Shown piece after piece: positions 30,900 through 42,300 of a stretch of DNA of 64,000 bases (positions within the stretch are counted from its first letter, which is position 1; each line of letters opens with the position of its first letter). Source of the stretch: Chionoecetes opilio (Eukaryota > Arthropoda > Malacostraca > Decapoda > Majidae); NCBI GenBank assembly GCA_016584305.1, contig JACEEZ010011893.1, forward strand, positions 338,326-402,325. The letters run 5' to 3'. The position numbers and the translations under genes were made by a program. The notes below the pieces were generated by a model. It had not been told where the DNA came from, made no database searches, and saw only the letters and a program-made list of their open reading frames with translations.

Positions 30900-33370
30900 C
30901 TAGCCGCAAAGCTGCCCTCCGGGCGGCCTTTTTGGTTAGCTCCTGCGGAGGGCTATTGGTGGGCCTTTGGCCCACCACCTGTGTTTGGTGGGCCAAAGGC
31001 CCACCAAAAAGAGTCTGTTTTGGTGGGCCGAAGGCCCACCAAACACAGACTCTTCAGATAGCCCCTTCTAGCTTTCCTGAAATCATGGATGTAGAAATGT
31101 ATGTATTAACGCCAACCCATTCACATCACCCCCAACCCATTCACTCACCCATTACCCATCACCCCCCACCCATTCACTCACCCATTACCCATCACCCCCC
31201 CCATTCACTCACCCATTACCATCACACACCCATTCACTCACCCATTACCCGTCACCCCCCACCCATTACCCATCACCCCTCCCCATTCACTCACCCATTA
31301 CCCATCACCACACCCATTCACTCACCCATTACCCATCACCCCCCACCTATTCCCTCACCCATCACCCCACCTTTCACACCATTCACTCACCCATCACCCC
31401 ACACCCATTACCCATCACCCCACCCATTCACTCACCCATTACCCATCACCCTACATCAAGGTTTCCTCAATTCTCGCAACCCACCTTTTTTTTCACATTC
31501 TCGCTAATAGGCTGCTAAAAAAAAAAGAGAAAAAAAAAAAAAAAGTGATCGGATCATCCTATAAGTGGGCTTAAAACCTTCCCCTGGTCAACCTGGTTCC
31601 AAAAATGTGCAATATAATGGGATTCCGGAACAGCGGCACCTATCGCGGACAGACAGACAGACAGACACACACACACACACTTTCGCTTATATTATTGTAA
31701 TGCCCGGTATTCGGAAGAGATAGGATGGGAATTCCTATCATACAATTCCCGGATTAGGTCTGTAAGAAGGATAAAAGATTTCAATCTCCATACACTGTTC
31801 TGGGGCAAGTTGCCACCTAGACCCCGCATCTGGGGGGAACAGATTATCTTTATTATACTAAGGTCAATCAAACTTTTGTTCGCCTAATATTTATCCTTCT
31901 ATCTTCTTTCTTTCTATCTCTCACTTCTATCTTCCCCCCCTTCCCTCACTCCCTCCCCCCATACACTCCGGATACGAGTCAAAATGAGTGGGACATTTAT
32001 TTCGCGATCATCGGTAACTGGTAGATTCAAAAACTTTCCTCCTTTCCTCACCCTCCTATCAGATCAAGGAACACTCTTAGATTCTTAATGTCCTTCAAAA
32101 TAGACACAATAGTGACAGATCACGTTTATAAATGGGTGGGTTAGTCGAGTTATTTGCTAAATTAAAAGTCGACCAAATTTATGTTTCGACTCCAATACCT
32201 CGTCTCTCTAAAAAACGCGTTCGTGGGCTTGAACGAAAGGAGAACATCTTTCCCTGGATATTAGAGTAAACATATTAAATTCTTCTATATCAAAGTAAAA
32301 GAAACTGCATTATAGGCAGCCATTTCATATGCATACTTGTTTCATTAGTTAATTAGAGTCATTCGAGGTCTGATAATCCCTTCAGGGGAAGCCTTTCATA
32401 GGATCCGAACATTCCCCTTTTTCCCGCTACTCATCTCAACCTCGCCTTAGTTACCACGAGGGAGCCAGTCGTCTCCCCACTCCTTTCAAGGTAAGACATG
32501 CGGTACCTCGCTCCTATTCCCCCCCCCCCCTTCCTTGTTATAATATATCTATCTATATATCTATATATAGGTAGAGTTGGTTAGTTTTTCATTAACGCAT
32601 AGGAGGCCTGGCCTGTCCTTATAAGTGTTATTAAACGAGTCGTCTCCCCACTCCTTTCAAGGCTCCGGCGAGTGTCTGCCGAAAAAGAAGCCAAGCCCAC
32701 CTATCACAATGAACACTACACCAACCCATTACTCTCACGTTTTTCTTTCCTATATAGATATTCCATGTATACCTATAGTGCTCAGTTGATACGGACGTAG
32801 ATGGTAGTTCTAAGAATATGATTCAGTGAGGGAGGTTATGCTCTGGAGAGCTTGCCCGTGAAAGATTAGAGTTTATATATGTGTCTAATATCTCAAACAA
32901 GAGAAATAATATTTCATGATGAATAAATAGGATGATGTTTAAAATATAGTTTCTTGTGTTATTTGTAAAACCCCAGGTGATTATTGCGTGTTAGGACAAT
33001 TCTTCCCCACACTTCCAAAAAAGAGTTTTCAGCCTTACTCGGTGTAATTCTAAGTATCAACCCCGACTACCAAATAAATCATATATATATTCAAACATGC
33101 TCAGGGAGTAAACCAGAGAACTACTCGCTTGAGCTGGTGGCAGCATTTCCCCTTACTCCTTAACTCCTACCCCTTCCCCTTAAGTTCATTCTCATTTCAG
33201 TACTCTCCGCAGCGAGAAGTGTTCGTATTATAATTAAATAGTGAAGTCATAAGACAAATTTCAACTCTCAATTCAGTTGTAATCAATGTAGAATTCTAAC
33301 AAGTTAATATCATTCAATATAAAGGTGTCAGCAACAACCTACAAAAACCCTGGCATCACATTATTATAGA
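30900..33370 (-). mobile_element. Non-autonomous Helitron, family A, interrupted by a solo LTR
   Basis: On the minus strand the 5' end is TCTATAATAATATAAGCGAA (the first bases lie at 33370-33365, the rest from 31695 after the LTR). The 3' end is a CCGCCCGGAGGGC hairpin followed by CTAG at 30900-30903 and T. It shares the body of the plus-strand copy at 51149-51694, including the GGTGGGCC/GGCCCACC hairpins and a (CCATTCACTCACCCATTACC)-type tandem repeat, longer here (31115-31450). No Rep/helicase gene is present. Joining across the LTR recreates the 5' end of the other copy. Confidence 0.85.
31696..33360. mobile_element. Solo LTR, 1665 bp, with TTAT target duplication
   Basis: Begins TGTAATGCC and ends GGCATCACA, so the ends are TG...CA with a short imperfect inverted repeat. 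Flanked by TTAT at 31692-31695 and 33361-33364. It sits seven bases inside the 5' end of a Helitron and removing it restores that end. No second LTR or gag/pol is seen. An internal segment CGTCTCCCCACTCCTTTCAA is present twice (about 32470 and 32641). Superfamily unknown. Confidence 0.8.
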
Positions 33371-33898
33371 TTAAGCTCACGATATATAAATTGACGGCTT
33401 TGAAGTATGAAAAGCCTATTTTTGGGTCCACGACAGAGCTAGTGCACAAGTTAATAAGTTAGGAAAGATCGCCACCCAGGGTAAACCCTGGGTATACCGG
33501 CAACCTAATCCCACATCTGGTTAATAAACCAGGCTACACTCAGATCTGAAAGAGAAAGAATCACACGTCTGGCAACGCCGTGCCAACCCCGCCGAGGCCA
33601 GTGGCCTCGCCTGCCAGCTCATCATACCCATCCCAAGAAGCTACCCCGGGGAGAGGAGCTAAAAACTTGGTGGGGAGGAAGGGTGGGAGGCCGAAGGCCG
33701 TGTTTTGGCGTGTTTTGCCAATATTTTCATCAAGTGCAGACAAATAAAATGATAAACTACATTTTTTATTAAGAACTGTTTCAGTTGTTGTATTGAAGGG
33801 TAATTCTGATATGTCCCAAAGAAGTACAGAGAATTTACGGTAAATGATAGATCATTCAGCCTCACAGAGCAGAGGAAGTGACAGCCTGAGAGACAGGC
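33371..33898. other. Upstream flank of the DUF7869-like gene
   Basis: Mixed sequence with no recognised gene. GCAACGCCGTGCCAACCCCG near 33570 might be an element end, but I found no matching inverted copy downstream. Confidence 0.4.
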
Positions 33899-35197
33899 TT
33901 GAGCATGAGCTTATTAGAAAACTCTCCATTCAAAGCTCCACACCGTCGCTACCTAGACTCATCCCTTGCCATCAAGAAACTCTATGATGCATACTTGGAA
34001 TGGATGCAGAGGGAACATAGTAAAGAACGTTGTGTCATTTTCAATCATTACAGTCATGTCTTCACCAAAGAATTCAACATTGGCTTCGCACCTCCCAGCT
34101 CCGACACCTGTACAACCTGTGATGCTCTGAATGTTGCCATTAAAAACGATGCTATGAACCCGGAAAAGGTAGCAGAGCACCAAAGAAAGCTACAAACACA
34201 CAAGGCCGAAGCAAACGAGGCACAAAGACTGATGAAAAGCTGGAAAAATAATGATGATACTGATGTTCGTGCTGTTGCTGTGGACCTCCAGCAAACCCTC
34301 CCAACACCTCGTTTGTCAGCCGGAATCACTTACTACAAGCGTAAAATATGGACCTATAACTTGCGCATTTTTAACCTGAAGATGGAAAAATCAACCATGT
34401 ACGTATGGAATGAAAGTGTTGCAAGGCATGGCTCTATCGAGATTGCAAGTTGTCTTAAGGACTGGTTATTTCGTGAGTACGCTAGAGGTGAGTTTGAAAG
34501 ACTTGTTGTATACTCTGATAATTGTGGAGGACAAAATAAAAACATAAACATGGTCCTTAGCTATCTCCATGAACTGCATTGTTGTCGTTTGCAGGACATC
34601 AATCACACCTTTTTGGTGCCAGGGCACTCGTACATGGGTTGTGACAGGTCCTTTGGGCTTATTGAAAAACGCCGGAAGCGCCATGGCGATGTGGCTCTTC
34701 CTCGGGATTACTGCAGTGTCATCAGAAGTGCCACCTCGTCTGTGTTCACAGTGCACGAAATGGACCAGTCAAAGTTCCGGAATATAGACTTGTTGAAGAC
34801 GAAGATAACAAAAAGGAAAACTACAGCCTCAGTATTCAAGAATGCAAAGATGATACATGTGAAGTTGGAGTACAAAGAGGGTTATGTTCTTCTGCCACAT
34901 TATGATGAGAATGACATCACCAACGCCACAACAGTTCGCCTCATGCCAGGGAGAGACCCCTATAGTCCCACCAAATTCAACCTCAGTACGGTTCAGTTGA
35001 CTCCCAAGTACGACCGCCCTCTCAAGATTGACCAAGAGAAAATAACAGGCATATGGTCTCTCTATCCACTTCTGAGTGTCACTGAACAACAGTTTTACGA
35101 AAACATCTTCCAGGAGCAGGGAGATAATCTCATGGCTGCATCTTATGACAACGAAGACTATGTTGACAATTACACGCTGGACTATCACCACGAATAA
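33899..35197 (+). CDS. DUF7869-like transposase-related protein (432 aa)
   Basis: A single intact frame of 432 codons starting MSMSLLENSP. Residues 59-75 hold CTTC (71-74), with a helical, charged stretch at 85-120 that could be coiled. From residue 124 it shows a ribonuclease-H-like pattern: VAVDLQQTL (Asp129), VVYSDNCGGQNKN (Asp207) and VPGHSYMGCDRSFGLIEKRR (His243, Asp249, Glu256). Such an Asp-Asp-Asp/Glu series suggests a DDE-type transposase or a domesticated derivative. I associate this pattern with the DUF7869 family of arthropods and molluscs. Family members I know of are usually longer at the N-terminus, so this may be a C-terminal piece or lack an upstream exon. An AATAAA at 35234 and a strong hairpin follow the stop. 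Chemical activity is not shown by the sequence. Confidence 0.65.
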   Translation: MSMSLLENSPFKAPHRRYLDSSLAIKKLYDAYLEWMQREHSKERCVIFNHYSHVFTKEFNIGFAPPSSDTCTTCDALNVAIKNDAMNPEKVAEHQRKLQTHKAEANEAQRLMKSWKNNDDTDVRAVAVDLQQTLPTPRLSAGITYYKRKIWTYNLRIFNLKMEKSTMYVWNESVARHGSIEIASCLKDWLFREYARGEFERLVVYSDNCGGQNKNINMVLSYLHELHCCRLQDINHTFLVPGHSYMGCDRSFGLIEKRRKRHGDVALPRDYCSVIRSATSSVFTVHEMDQSKFRNIDLLKTKITKRKTTASVFKNAKMIHVKLEYKEGYVLLPHYDENDITNATTVRLMPGRDPYSPTKFNLSTVQLTPKYDRPLKIDQEKITGIWSLYPLLSVTEQQFYENIFQEQGDNLMAASYDNEDYVDNYTLDYHHE

Positions 35198-35233
35198 AAG
35201 CAGAGTTTTGTGTAGTATGCTGTTTTCTTTTCA

Positions 35234-35283
35234 GAATAAAGATAAGGGCATGCGTATGATACTATCATACGCACGCCCTTATC
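35234..35283 (+). terminator. AATAAA signal and 21-bp hairpin after the DUF7869-like gene
   Basis: AATAAA at 35234 is followed by an almost perfect inverted repeat, GATAAGGGCATGCGTATGAT against its complement, with a tiny loop, at about 35239-35283. It could be a polyadenylation region, or the inner part of a transposon end. Confidence 0.5.
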
Positions 35284-35600
35284 TTGATTACAATATTTTA
35301 CTGTATTATTCACAAGGGCATTCATTATTCATGAGTGACTGCTGTAGTTGTGTGATCTGAGGCCGAAGGAAATTGAAGGAAAGGAAGTGCGATTGAAATG
35401 TGTTCTTTAAATGCCTGATCCATGAGGGAAGGAAGAGGTGCTGTCAGCTTGCTGGGCTACCATGGCGAAGGTACCTCTACTCTGACTCCCGCTAGAGTAC
35501 CTCTAATAATAGAGTAGTGACAACTCGATTTATGGGCGCCATCTTAGTACCAGGGCCTCTCTGTTCACCCAAGACCCGCGGAAGTTCTCAAGGCATGACC
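35284..35600. other. Unique intergenic segment
   Basis: No gene or clear element. Ordinary mixed-composition sequence. Confidence 0.4.
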
Positions 35601-36261
35601 CCGCAGTATATCATGTTATACATGTATAAAGGATATACTGTTATCTTCGGAAATGTTTGTTCTATAAGATTATCACATAAAACACAGTAAAACACATTAA
35701 ATAAAGGTCATTATGAGACTGAAGAAATATGCATGAACTTAAATTCACTTAAACACGTCGTCATGTAAAACTTTGTGGGACAACTTATAAGATGGAAGAT
35801 ATCTATAGAAGCAGAATTTTATTAGCTTTCCATTGGTATATTTCGTTTTCTGATACATACAGTTACTACCATGCAAACATTAGTGTTAACTAAATAAATC
35901 GCCGCGCCGGCCGCTCTCTCTCTCTCTCTCTTAACAACAATAAATGAATTAGAACCATGCATAAATTAGCGTCAACTAAATAAATAACCTCATGAATCGG
36001 GCAAAATTACCCGATTTCATGATGTTATTTATTTAGTTAACGCTAATTTATGAATGGTTCTAATTCATTTATCAGAAAACGAAATATATCAATGGAAAGC
36101 TAATGAAATTCCGCTTCTATTGATATTCTCCATGTAAAAAGTTTTCTCGCAAAATATTAAATGGGAGCTGGCGCTGGTGAATGCATATTTCTTGAGTCTC
36201 ATAATGACATTTATGGCTTGAAGGGCTTGTTCCTCCTTCTCCTCAACCCTCTGACTATATT

Positions 36262-36786
36262 ATGCCTGTCATTAAGATCCTTTGTAATGATGTTTTCTTT
36301 GCCCTTTCTGGCCTAGATCCTCGGAAGGCTTACGGTCCTGACGGAGTCCCTCCTATTGTTCTCAAAAACTGTGCTTCTGTGCTTACACCCTGCCTGGTCA
36401 AATTTTTCCGTCTTTGTCTATCTACTTCCACCTTTCCTTCTTGCTGGAAGTTTGCTCACATCCAACCTGTTCCTAAGAAGGGTGACCGTTCTAATCCTTC
36501 AAACTACCGTCCTATAGCTTTGACTTCCTGCCTTTCTAAAGTTTTTAAATCTATACTTAATAAGAAGATTCTTAAGCATCTCTCTGCTCACAATCTTCTA
36601 TCTGATCGTCAGTACGGTTTCCGTATAGGGCGATCTACTGGCGATCTTCTAGCTTTCCTAACTGAATCTTGGTCATCCTCCTTTAGGGGTTTCGGTGAAA
36701 CTTTTGCTGTTGCCCTTGACATATCAAAAGCTTTTGATAGAGTCTGGCACAAATCTTTAATTTCCAAACTACCCTCATTCGGTTTC
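36262..36786 (+). pseudogene. Jockey-like reverse transcriptase, N-terminal fragment
   Basis: Motifs: GLDPRKAYGPDGVPP, PVPKKGDRSNPSNYRPIAL, a QYGFRIGRSTGDLL segment and VALDISKAFDRVWH. The frame then runs into the hAT MITE at 36787. These are the fingers and first palm motifs of a non-LTR reverse transcriptase. Confidence 0.9.
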
Positions 36787-37240
36787 CAGTGCTGGGCGTC
36801 GCGGAATTATAGTCCGCGATTCCGCGATCGCGGACTACCAAAAATTGATCGCGGAATTTTTATTAAATTTTAATTAATTCCGCGATCGCGAAAGTGATCG
36901 CGGAATTTTTTTTTGCCTTTAATTCCGCGATTTTTAGTCCACGATCCATTCTGGATCCATTCTGTTTGCTTAGTTAATACTTAATAGGTTAATGGTTAAT
37001 ACACTTAAGAGTTAAGACTTAACAGTTATTACTTAATGGGGTATAATGGCTTAATGCTTTATTTCTTCGAAGAAAAACTTCGCTAGCGATTACCGATCGC
37101 GGAATAAACGATTGCGGAATTTTAATTCAAACTTAAATAAATATTCCACGATCGCGGAATCGCGATCGCGGAACGCCAAATTTTTGATCGCGGAATAGCG
37201 ATAGTGGACCACCTATTTTTGGATCGCGTGCCCAGCACTG
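36787..37240. mobile_element. hAT-type MITE rich in CGCGATCGCGG motifs
   Basis: Ends CAGTGCTGGGC and GCCCAGCACTG form an 11-bp inverted repeat. The flanks are TCGGTTTC (36779-36786) and TTGGTTTC (37241-37248), an 8-bp target duplication with one mismatch, as in hAT elements. Many copies of GATCGCGGAA and its inverse lie in both subterminal parts and may be transposase binding sites. It is inserted within the reverse transcriptase codon run. Confidence 0.9.
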
Positions 37241-38332
37241 TTGGTTTCTATCCTTCTCTCTGTAACTTCATCTTAAGTTTCCTTTCAAACCGTTCTATTG
37301 CAGCTACTATAGACGGACATTGTTCTTCTCCTAAATCTATCAATAGTGGTGTTCCCCAGGGTTCTGTCCTATCACCCACTCTCTTTCTATTATTCATTAA
37401 TGATCTTCTAAGTCTAACTCAAAGCCCTATCCAGTATCCACTCCTACGCTGATGATTCTACCCTGCATTTTTCAACGTCGTTTATTAGACGTGCAACTCA
37501 ACAGGAACTAAGTGATTCACGGAGAGATGCCACCGAGCGCCTAACTTCTGATCTTTCTATAATTTCTGATTGGGGCAAAGCAAACCTTGTTTTGTTCAAT
37601 GCCTCAAAAACCCAATTTCTTCACCTATCTACTCGACAAAACCTACCAGATAATTATCCCCTCTTCTTCAATGACACTCAACTGTCTCCTTCTTCTACAA
37701 TGAACATTCTAGGACTATCCTTTACTAAAAATCTGAACTGGAAATCTCACATCTCCTCTCTTGCTAAAACAGCTTCTAAGAAGTTAGGTGTCCTGTGGCG
37801 TCTGCGTCCTTTTTTTTCTCCCTCCCAATTGCTTGCTCTCTACAGGGGCCTTATCCGCCCATGTATGGAGTATGTCTCACATGTTTGGGGAGGATCCAGT
37901 CATACAGCTCTCCTAAACAGGGTTGAGTCAAAAGCTTTTCGTCTCATCAACTCCTCTCCTCTGACTGACAGTCTTCAATCTTTAAATCACTGCCGCAATG
38001 TTGCTTCTCTTGCTCTCTTCTACCGTTATTTTCATGCTCACTGCTCTTCTGAATTTGCTAACTGCATGCCTCCCCTCCTCCCGCGGCCTCGCTGCACAAG
38101 ACTTTCTACTCATTATCATCCCTATTCTGTCCATCTTCCTAATGCAAGAGTTAATCAGTATCTATATTCTTTCACCCCTTTCACTGGTAAACTCTGGAAC
38201 TCTCTTCCTGTTTCTATTTTTCCACTTTCCTATGACTTAAATCTTTTCAAGAGAAGAGTAACAATTAAGACACCTCCCGAACTAAATTGGCTCACCCCTC
38301 TTTTTTATATTATTCTCTTACTTTCTTTATAG
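37241..38332 (+). pseudogene. Jockey-like reverse transcriptase, C-terminal fragment
   Basis: Resumes after the MITE with FYPSLCNFILSFL, then SGVPQGSVLSPTLF. A frameshift near 37440 follows, and the catalytic YADD is read in the new frame near 37446. The 37592-38332 frame continues with MNILGLSFTKNLNWKSHI, RGLIRPCMEYVSHVWGGSSH and the C-terminal KLWNSLP segment typical of jockey-type elements. Stop at 38332. Confidence 0.9.
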
Positions 38333-38525
38333 GGACTGGCAACTAAGCGGGCTTTGTGTTACCCATTTTTGTTGTGCCCCTGGCCAGTCCTTTGTGATGT
38401 AAAAAAAAAAAAAAAAAATATTATTTAGTGTGCTTTACGATTTTTTATTTGATATTATTATATAACAAACATTTCCGAAGATAACAGTATATCTTTTATA
38501 CTGATAAACATATATTTGGTAGGGG

Positions 38526-38929
38526 AAAATTACCATAAGCTGGCAAACACGGGCGGCAAGTGGAGTTTGTTGGTCCTCCAGCTCACATTTACCGCGTTTT
38601 TCGCCTGCACAGCGAGGGCTGTGACGTCACGTGCAAGGCACCTATAGTTACATTTATAGTTACATTTCTACATCCATGATTTCAGGACAGTTAGAAGGGG
38701 ACATCTGGAGAGTCTGTGTCATTTTGTGTCTTCATCTGTGTCATAGTATGGCTATAAATGAACAAATTACAAAAAATATCACCAGAGTGGCGACCAACAC
38801 TAAGGCCGCCAGCTAGTGTTTATGTTCTGAGTGTCCTCCCGCCGTCGTCGTCGCCCGAACAAAAAAAACGCAGTGAAATTGTAAACCGTCTATTCTTGCA
38901 GGTACAAAGCATAAAACTACGCTGAAACA
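38526..38929. other. Unique segment with a Helitron fragment
   Basis: At about 38660-38720 there is ACATTTCTACATCCATGATT and the following AGTTAGAAGGGG...TCTGGAGAGTCTGTG segment also found inside the family A Helitrons (51538-51600), probably an old fragment. No gene. Confidence 0.55.
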
Positions 38930-39070
38930 GGGTAGATTATACAGTCATGATATAAACTACTGTGTATCATCTTCAGTGGCACATACACAGCAGTAGTGAG
39001 GCTATCATTCGTAATACATGGCGCCTGGCGACATTATATATAAAATTGCAGGTGGCGACTATACTCTTAT
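38930..39070. mobile_element. Diverged partial copy of the palindromic MITE
   Basis: Shares TCTTCAGTGGCACATACA and CCTGGCGACATTA with the full copies at 39525 and 50413, in the same order, but the left arm is missing or unrecognisable. Confidence 0.55.
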
Positions 39071-39322
39071 CTACGGTAGTAAGTTTAAGTTTTTCCTGAT
39101 GTCTTTATATTTCTCGCATTGTAATTGTAGAGTAAAAAATGCAAATACATAAATAGCAAAACCAGGGGGTCAAAATGTCGCCGAAATGTGAGCCCGTTGG
39201 TAGGAGTTTCCCGCCAGCTGGTCGTGGTCCGTGACTCGTGAGTCGTGAGTGGCCGAGTGCAGTGTTGACAGTGTGGTTGAGGAGGGTGAAAGCAAGGCAT
39301 TATCCACCCATTATTATCCACC

Positions 39323-39388
39323 ATGGAGGCTGCGAGGGTGGACGAGTTCTTTGAGGTGGCGCTGGGGCTGGTGCGGGAGGCGGGGCAG
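39323..39388 (+). CDS. IMPA1: IMPA1-like exon 1 (start)
   Basis: ATG in the context CACCATGG, followed by [20 protein letters not shown] and Q, then a GTGAGG donor. It aligns with the N-terminal helix of animal inositol monophosphatases (a DYAVTLARQAGE-like helix). Ends in phase 0. Confidence 0.88.
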
Positions 39389-42300
39389 GTGAGGGCGTGG
39401 TTGGTGGGGCGGGGCAGTACAGGAGAGACGAGGAGAAGGGTGGTGATGGAGGGGTGGTGAAGGAATGTGGTGGTGACGTAATGGTGAGAGCCTACTAGGG
39501 CTTCCCTAGGCCTACCCTACACTAGATAACACTATAGTCGCCAATCACTCGCCACTGCACTAATGTCGCCAGGCATAAGATATTACGGATTTTAGCATCA
39601 CTACAGCCTTGTATGTGCCACTGAAGAGACATGCACAGTAGTTTATATTATGTACATCACACTACATGTCTTCAGTGGCACATACAAGTCTGTAGTGATG
39701 CTAAAATTCGTAATATATTGTGCCTGGCGACATTAGTGCTGTGGCAAGTGACTGGCGCCTATAGTGTTATTGACGGTAATAACTACCTACGTATAAACTA
39801 TAGTGGTAGAAAGTAGTCACACAGACAGCCTCGTTTGGGTTAATATGGAGGAGAGTTTCACGTACGCTACAGACCTTACTACTCACGAATTCAATTTTTT
39901 TTTTGGCTCAGTATACTGTACACCACTACTCTACTTGCGCTCAATAAAAAAAAATGAAAAAAAAAATAATAATATTTTGTGGTTAAGGTTAGGTTAGGTT
40001 TCTTTAAAACCTGTAAGGTTAGGTTGGGTTAGGTTAGGTTATGTTAGGTTAGGTTAAAACATAAGGTTAGGTTAGGTTACAATTTTTTTCTTTAATTTTT
40101 TTTTTTTTTTTTGGGTTTGCGCAAAATAAAACTAGCACCATTAGAACAAGCACCTATTGTAGGTCAAGAAAAAGTAGTTGGTGTCTCTGAAAACGAAAGT
40201 GAAACTCTCCTCCATAATTACCCTCGTTTGTCCCAGTAGGGCTGTTGCTGTCTGTTCTTCCTTTGTATTCCTCCTCCTTTTTCTCCTCCTCCTTCCTTCC
40301 TTCCTTCCTTCCTTCCTTCCTTCCTTCCTCTTCTTCTTCCTTCTTGTTCTTTATTATTATTATTATATTATTATTATTATTATTATTAATCCTTTGTATT
40401 CCTCCTCCTCCTCCTCCTCCTCCTCTTCCTTTGTATTCCTTTGATAGAGTAATGTAAAGGCTGGCATGAACAGCGGTGTGCGGGGGTGTGATGTGGAATA
40501 ATGGCTTGTTAGATAACAGGCTTTGGTAAATTTACAGATGAACACAGAACTTCCTTTGGTGGACGAAATATTTTTTCTGGTGAGTTTTGATGCGTTTTGA
40601 ATTAATCGGCTAACCGTTTCTGTCGCAATTTTTTTTTTTCTCTCTGCTGGTTGGTAAAGGTTTGTTTTTTTGTTTTGTTTTAGTTAGATAAAGGATAAGT
40701 TAGGTAAGTTAGGTTAGGTAAAGGTTAGGTTAGGTAAAGGCTAGGTATAGGTTAGGTAAGGCTAGGTTAGGTTAGGTTAGATAGGTTAGGTTAGGTTAGG
40801 TATAGGTAAAGGCTAGGTATAGGTTAGATTAGGTATGGGTAAGGTTAGGTTAGGTATGGGTAAGGATAGGTATAGGTTAGGTTAGGTATAGGTTAGGCTA
40901 GGTATGGGTAAGGTTAGGTTTAGGTTAGGTATGGTAAGGTTAGGTATAGGTTAGGTTTGGTAAGGTTAGGTAAAGGCTAGGTATAGGTAAGGTTAGGTAT
41001 AGGTTAGGTTAGGTATAGGTTAGGTTAGGTTAGGTATAGGTATAGTTGACGGTTAGGTTAGGTTCAATTATTTTATTTTTTTGTCATATCTGCAAAAAAG
41101 AAAAAAAATTGATTTGCGACAGAAACGGTTAGCAGATTAATTCAAAACGCATAAAAACTCACCAGAAATAAATAGTTTCGTCCACCAAAGGAAGTTCGGT
41201 GTTCATCTGTAAATTTACCGAATAATGGCTTGGTAGATAGCAGGCTTTTATTATTTGTTATGTTGATAAGAGATTTGTGTTTCCTTATCTTATCATGAAC
41301 AGTTTCTTAAATGTACGTAGGTATAACTGCTGATTAAAGCAGTACATGGACACTGGTGACGTGACCTGACCAAACTGACCCCCCCCCCCACCCCGCTAGT
41401 TCACTAACCTAAGCTGGATCTGAATAATCCCCCAAAATGTACATAATCCCTAAATAGTCATAAATCCCTATATAAACCTTAAAAATAACAAAATATTCAT
41501 ATCTAACCCCTAAATACTAAAATAAATCCTACATAAAACCTAAATAATCCATCTGTAACACCTAAATAGTCCTATATAATCCCTATATCATATGTAATCC
41601 CTAAATAATAATATAAAATCCTGTAATTTCTTCGTAATCCCATATATTTCCGAAGTAACTAATTCTTAAATAATCATATTTATTCCTATATAATCCTTAA
41701 ATAATCAAGTAATCCCCTCCATAATCCCCCAGACGGTAAGGGAGATTATACAATGCCTGAATAATCCCCCAAAATTTATATAATCCCTAAACAATCATAT
41801 AAAATCCCTATATAAACCTTAAATAATCCCTATAAACCTTAAATAATCCCTATATAAATCTTAAATAATCCCAATATAACCTTAAATAATCCCTATATAA
41901 ACCTTAAATAATCCCTATATAAACCTTAAATAATCCCTATATAAACCTTAAATAATCCCAATATAAACCTTAAATAATCCCTATATAAACCTTAAATAAT
42001 CCCTATATAAACCTTAAATAATCCCTATATAAACCTTAAATAATCCCTATATAAACCTTAAATAATCCCTATATAAACCTTAAATAATCCCTACATAATA
42101 CCTAAATATTCAACAAACCCTATGTAACCGAAATAATCCTATATAATCCCTATGTAACACCTTAATAATCCCTACATAATACCTAAATAATCCCTAAATC
42201 ATAATAAATCCCCTCTCTAATCCCCCTGTAATCCCCAGGTGGTGCGGGAGGCCATCAAGCAGCACAAGCAGATAGAGACCAAGAGCTCCAGTGTGGACCT

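Larger units (their letters stand above)
36215..38420 (+). mobile_element. 5'-truncated jockey-like LINE with poly(A) tail
   Basis: Begins within the reverse transcriptase region and ends in an A run at 38401-38418, as expected for an insertion truncated at its 5' end. It lies inside one arm of the foldback element. It contains a hAT-type MITE at 36787-37240 and at least one frameshift near 37440, so it is inactive. Confidence 0.88.
35600..38525. mobile_element. Second foldback element copy, interrupted by a LINE
   Basis: The AT-rich modules of the 2514-3926 foldback element recur here (GATATACTGTTATCTTCGGA at about 35630 and its inverse near 38475), with the palindrome centre near 36006. 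The right arm is cut at about 36215 by a jockey-like LINE and resumes after its poly(A) at 38420. The GC-rich outer ends seen in the first copy are missing. Confidence 0.75.
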
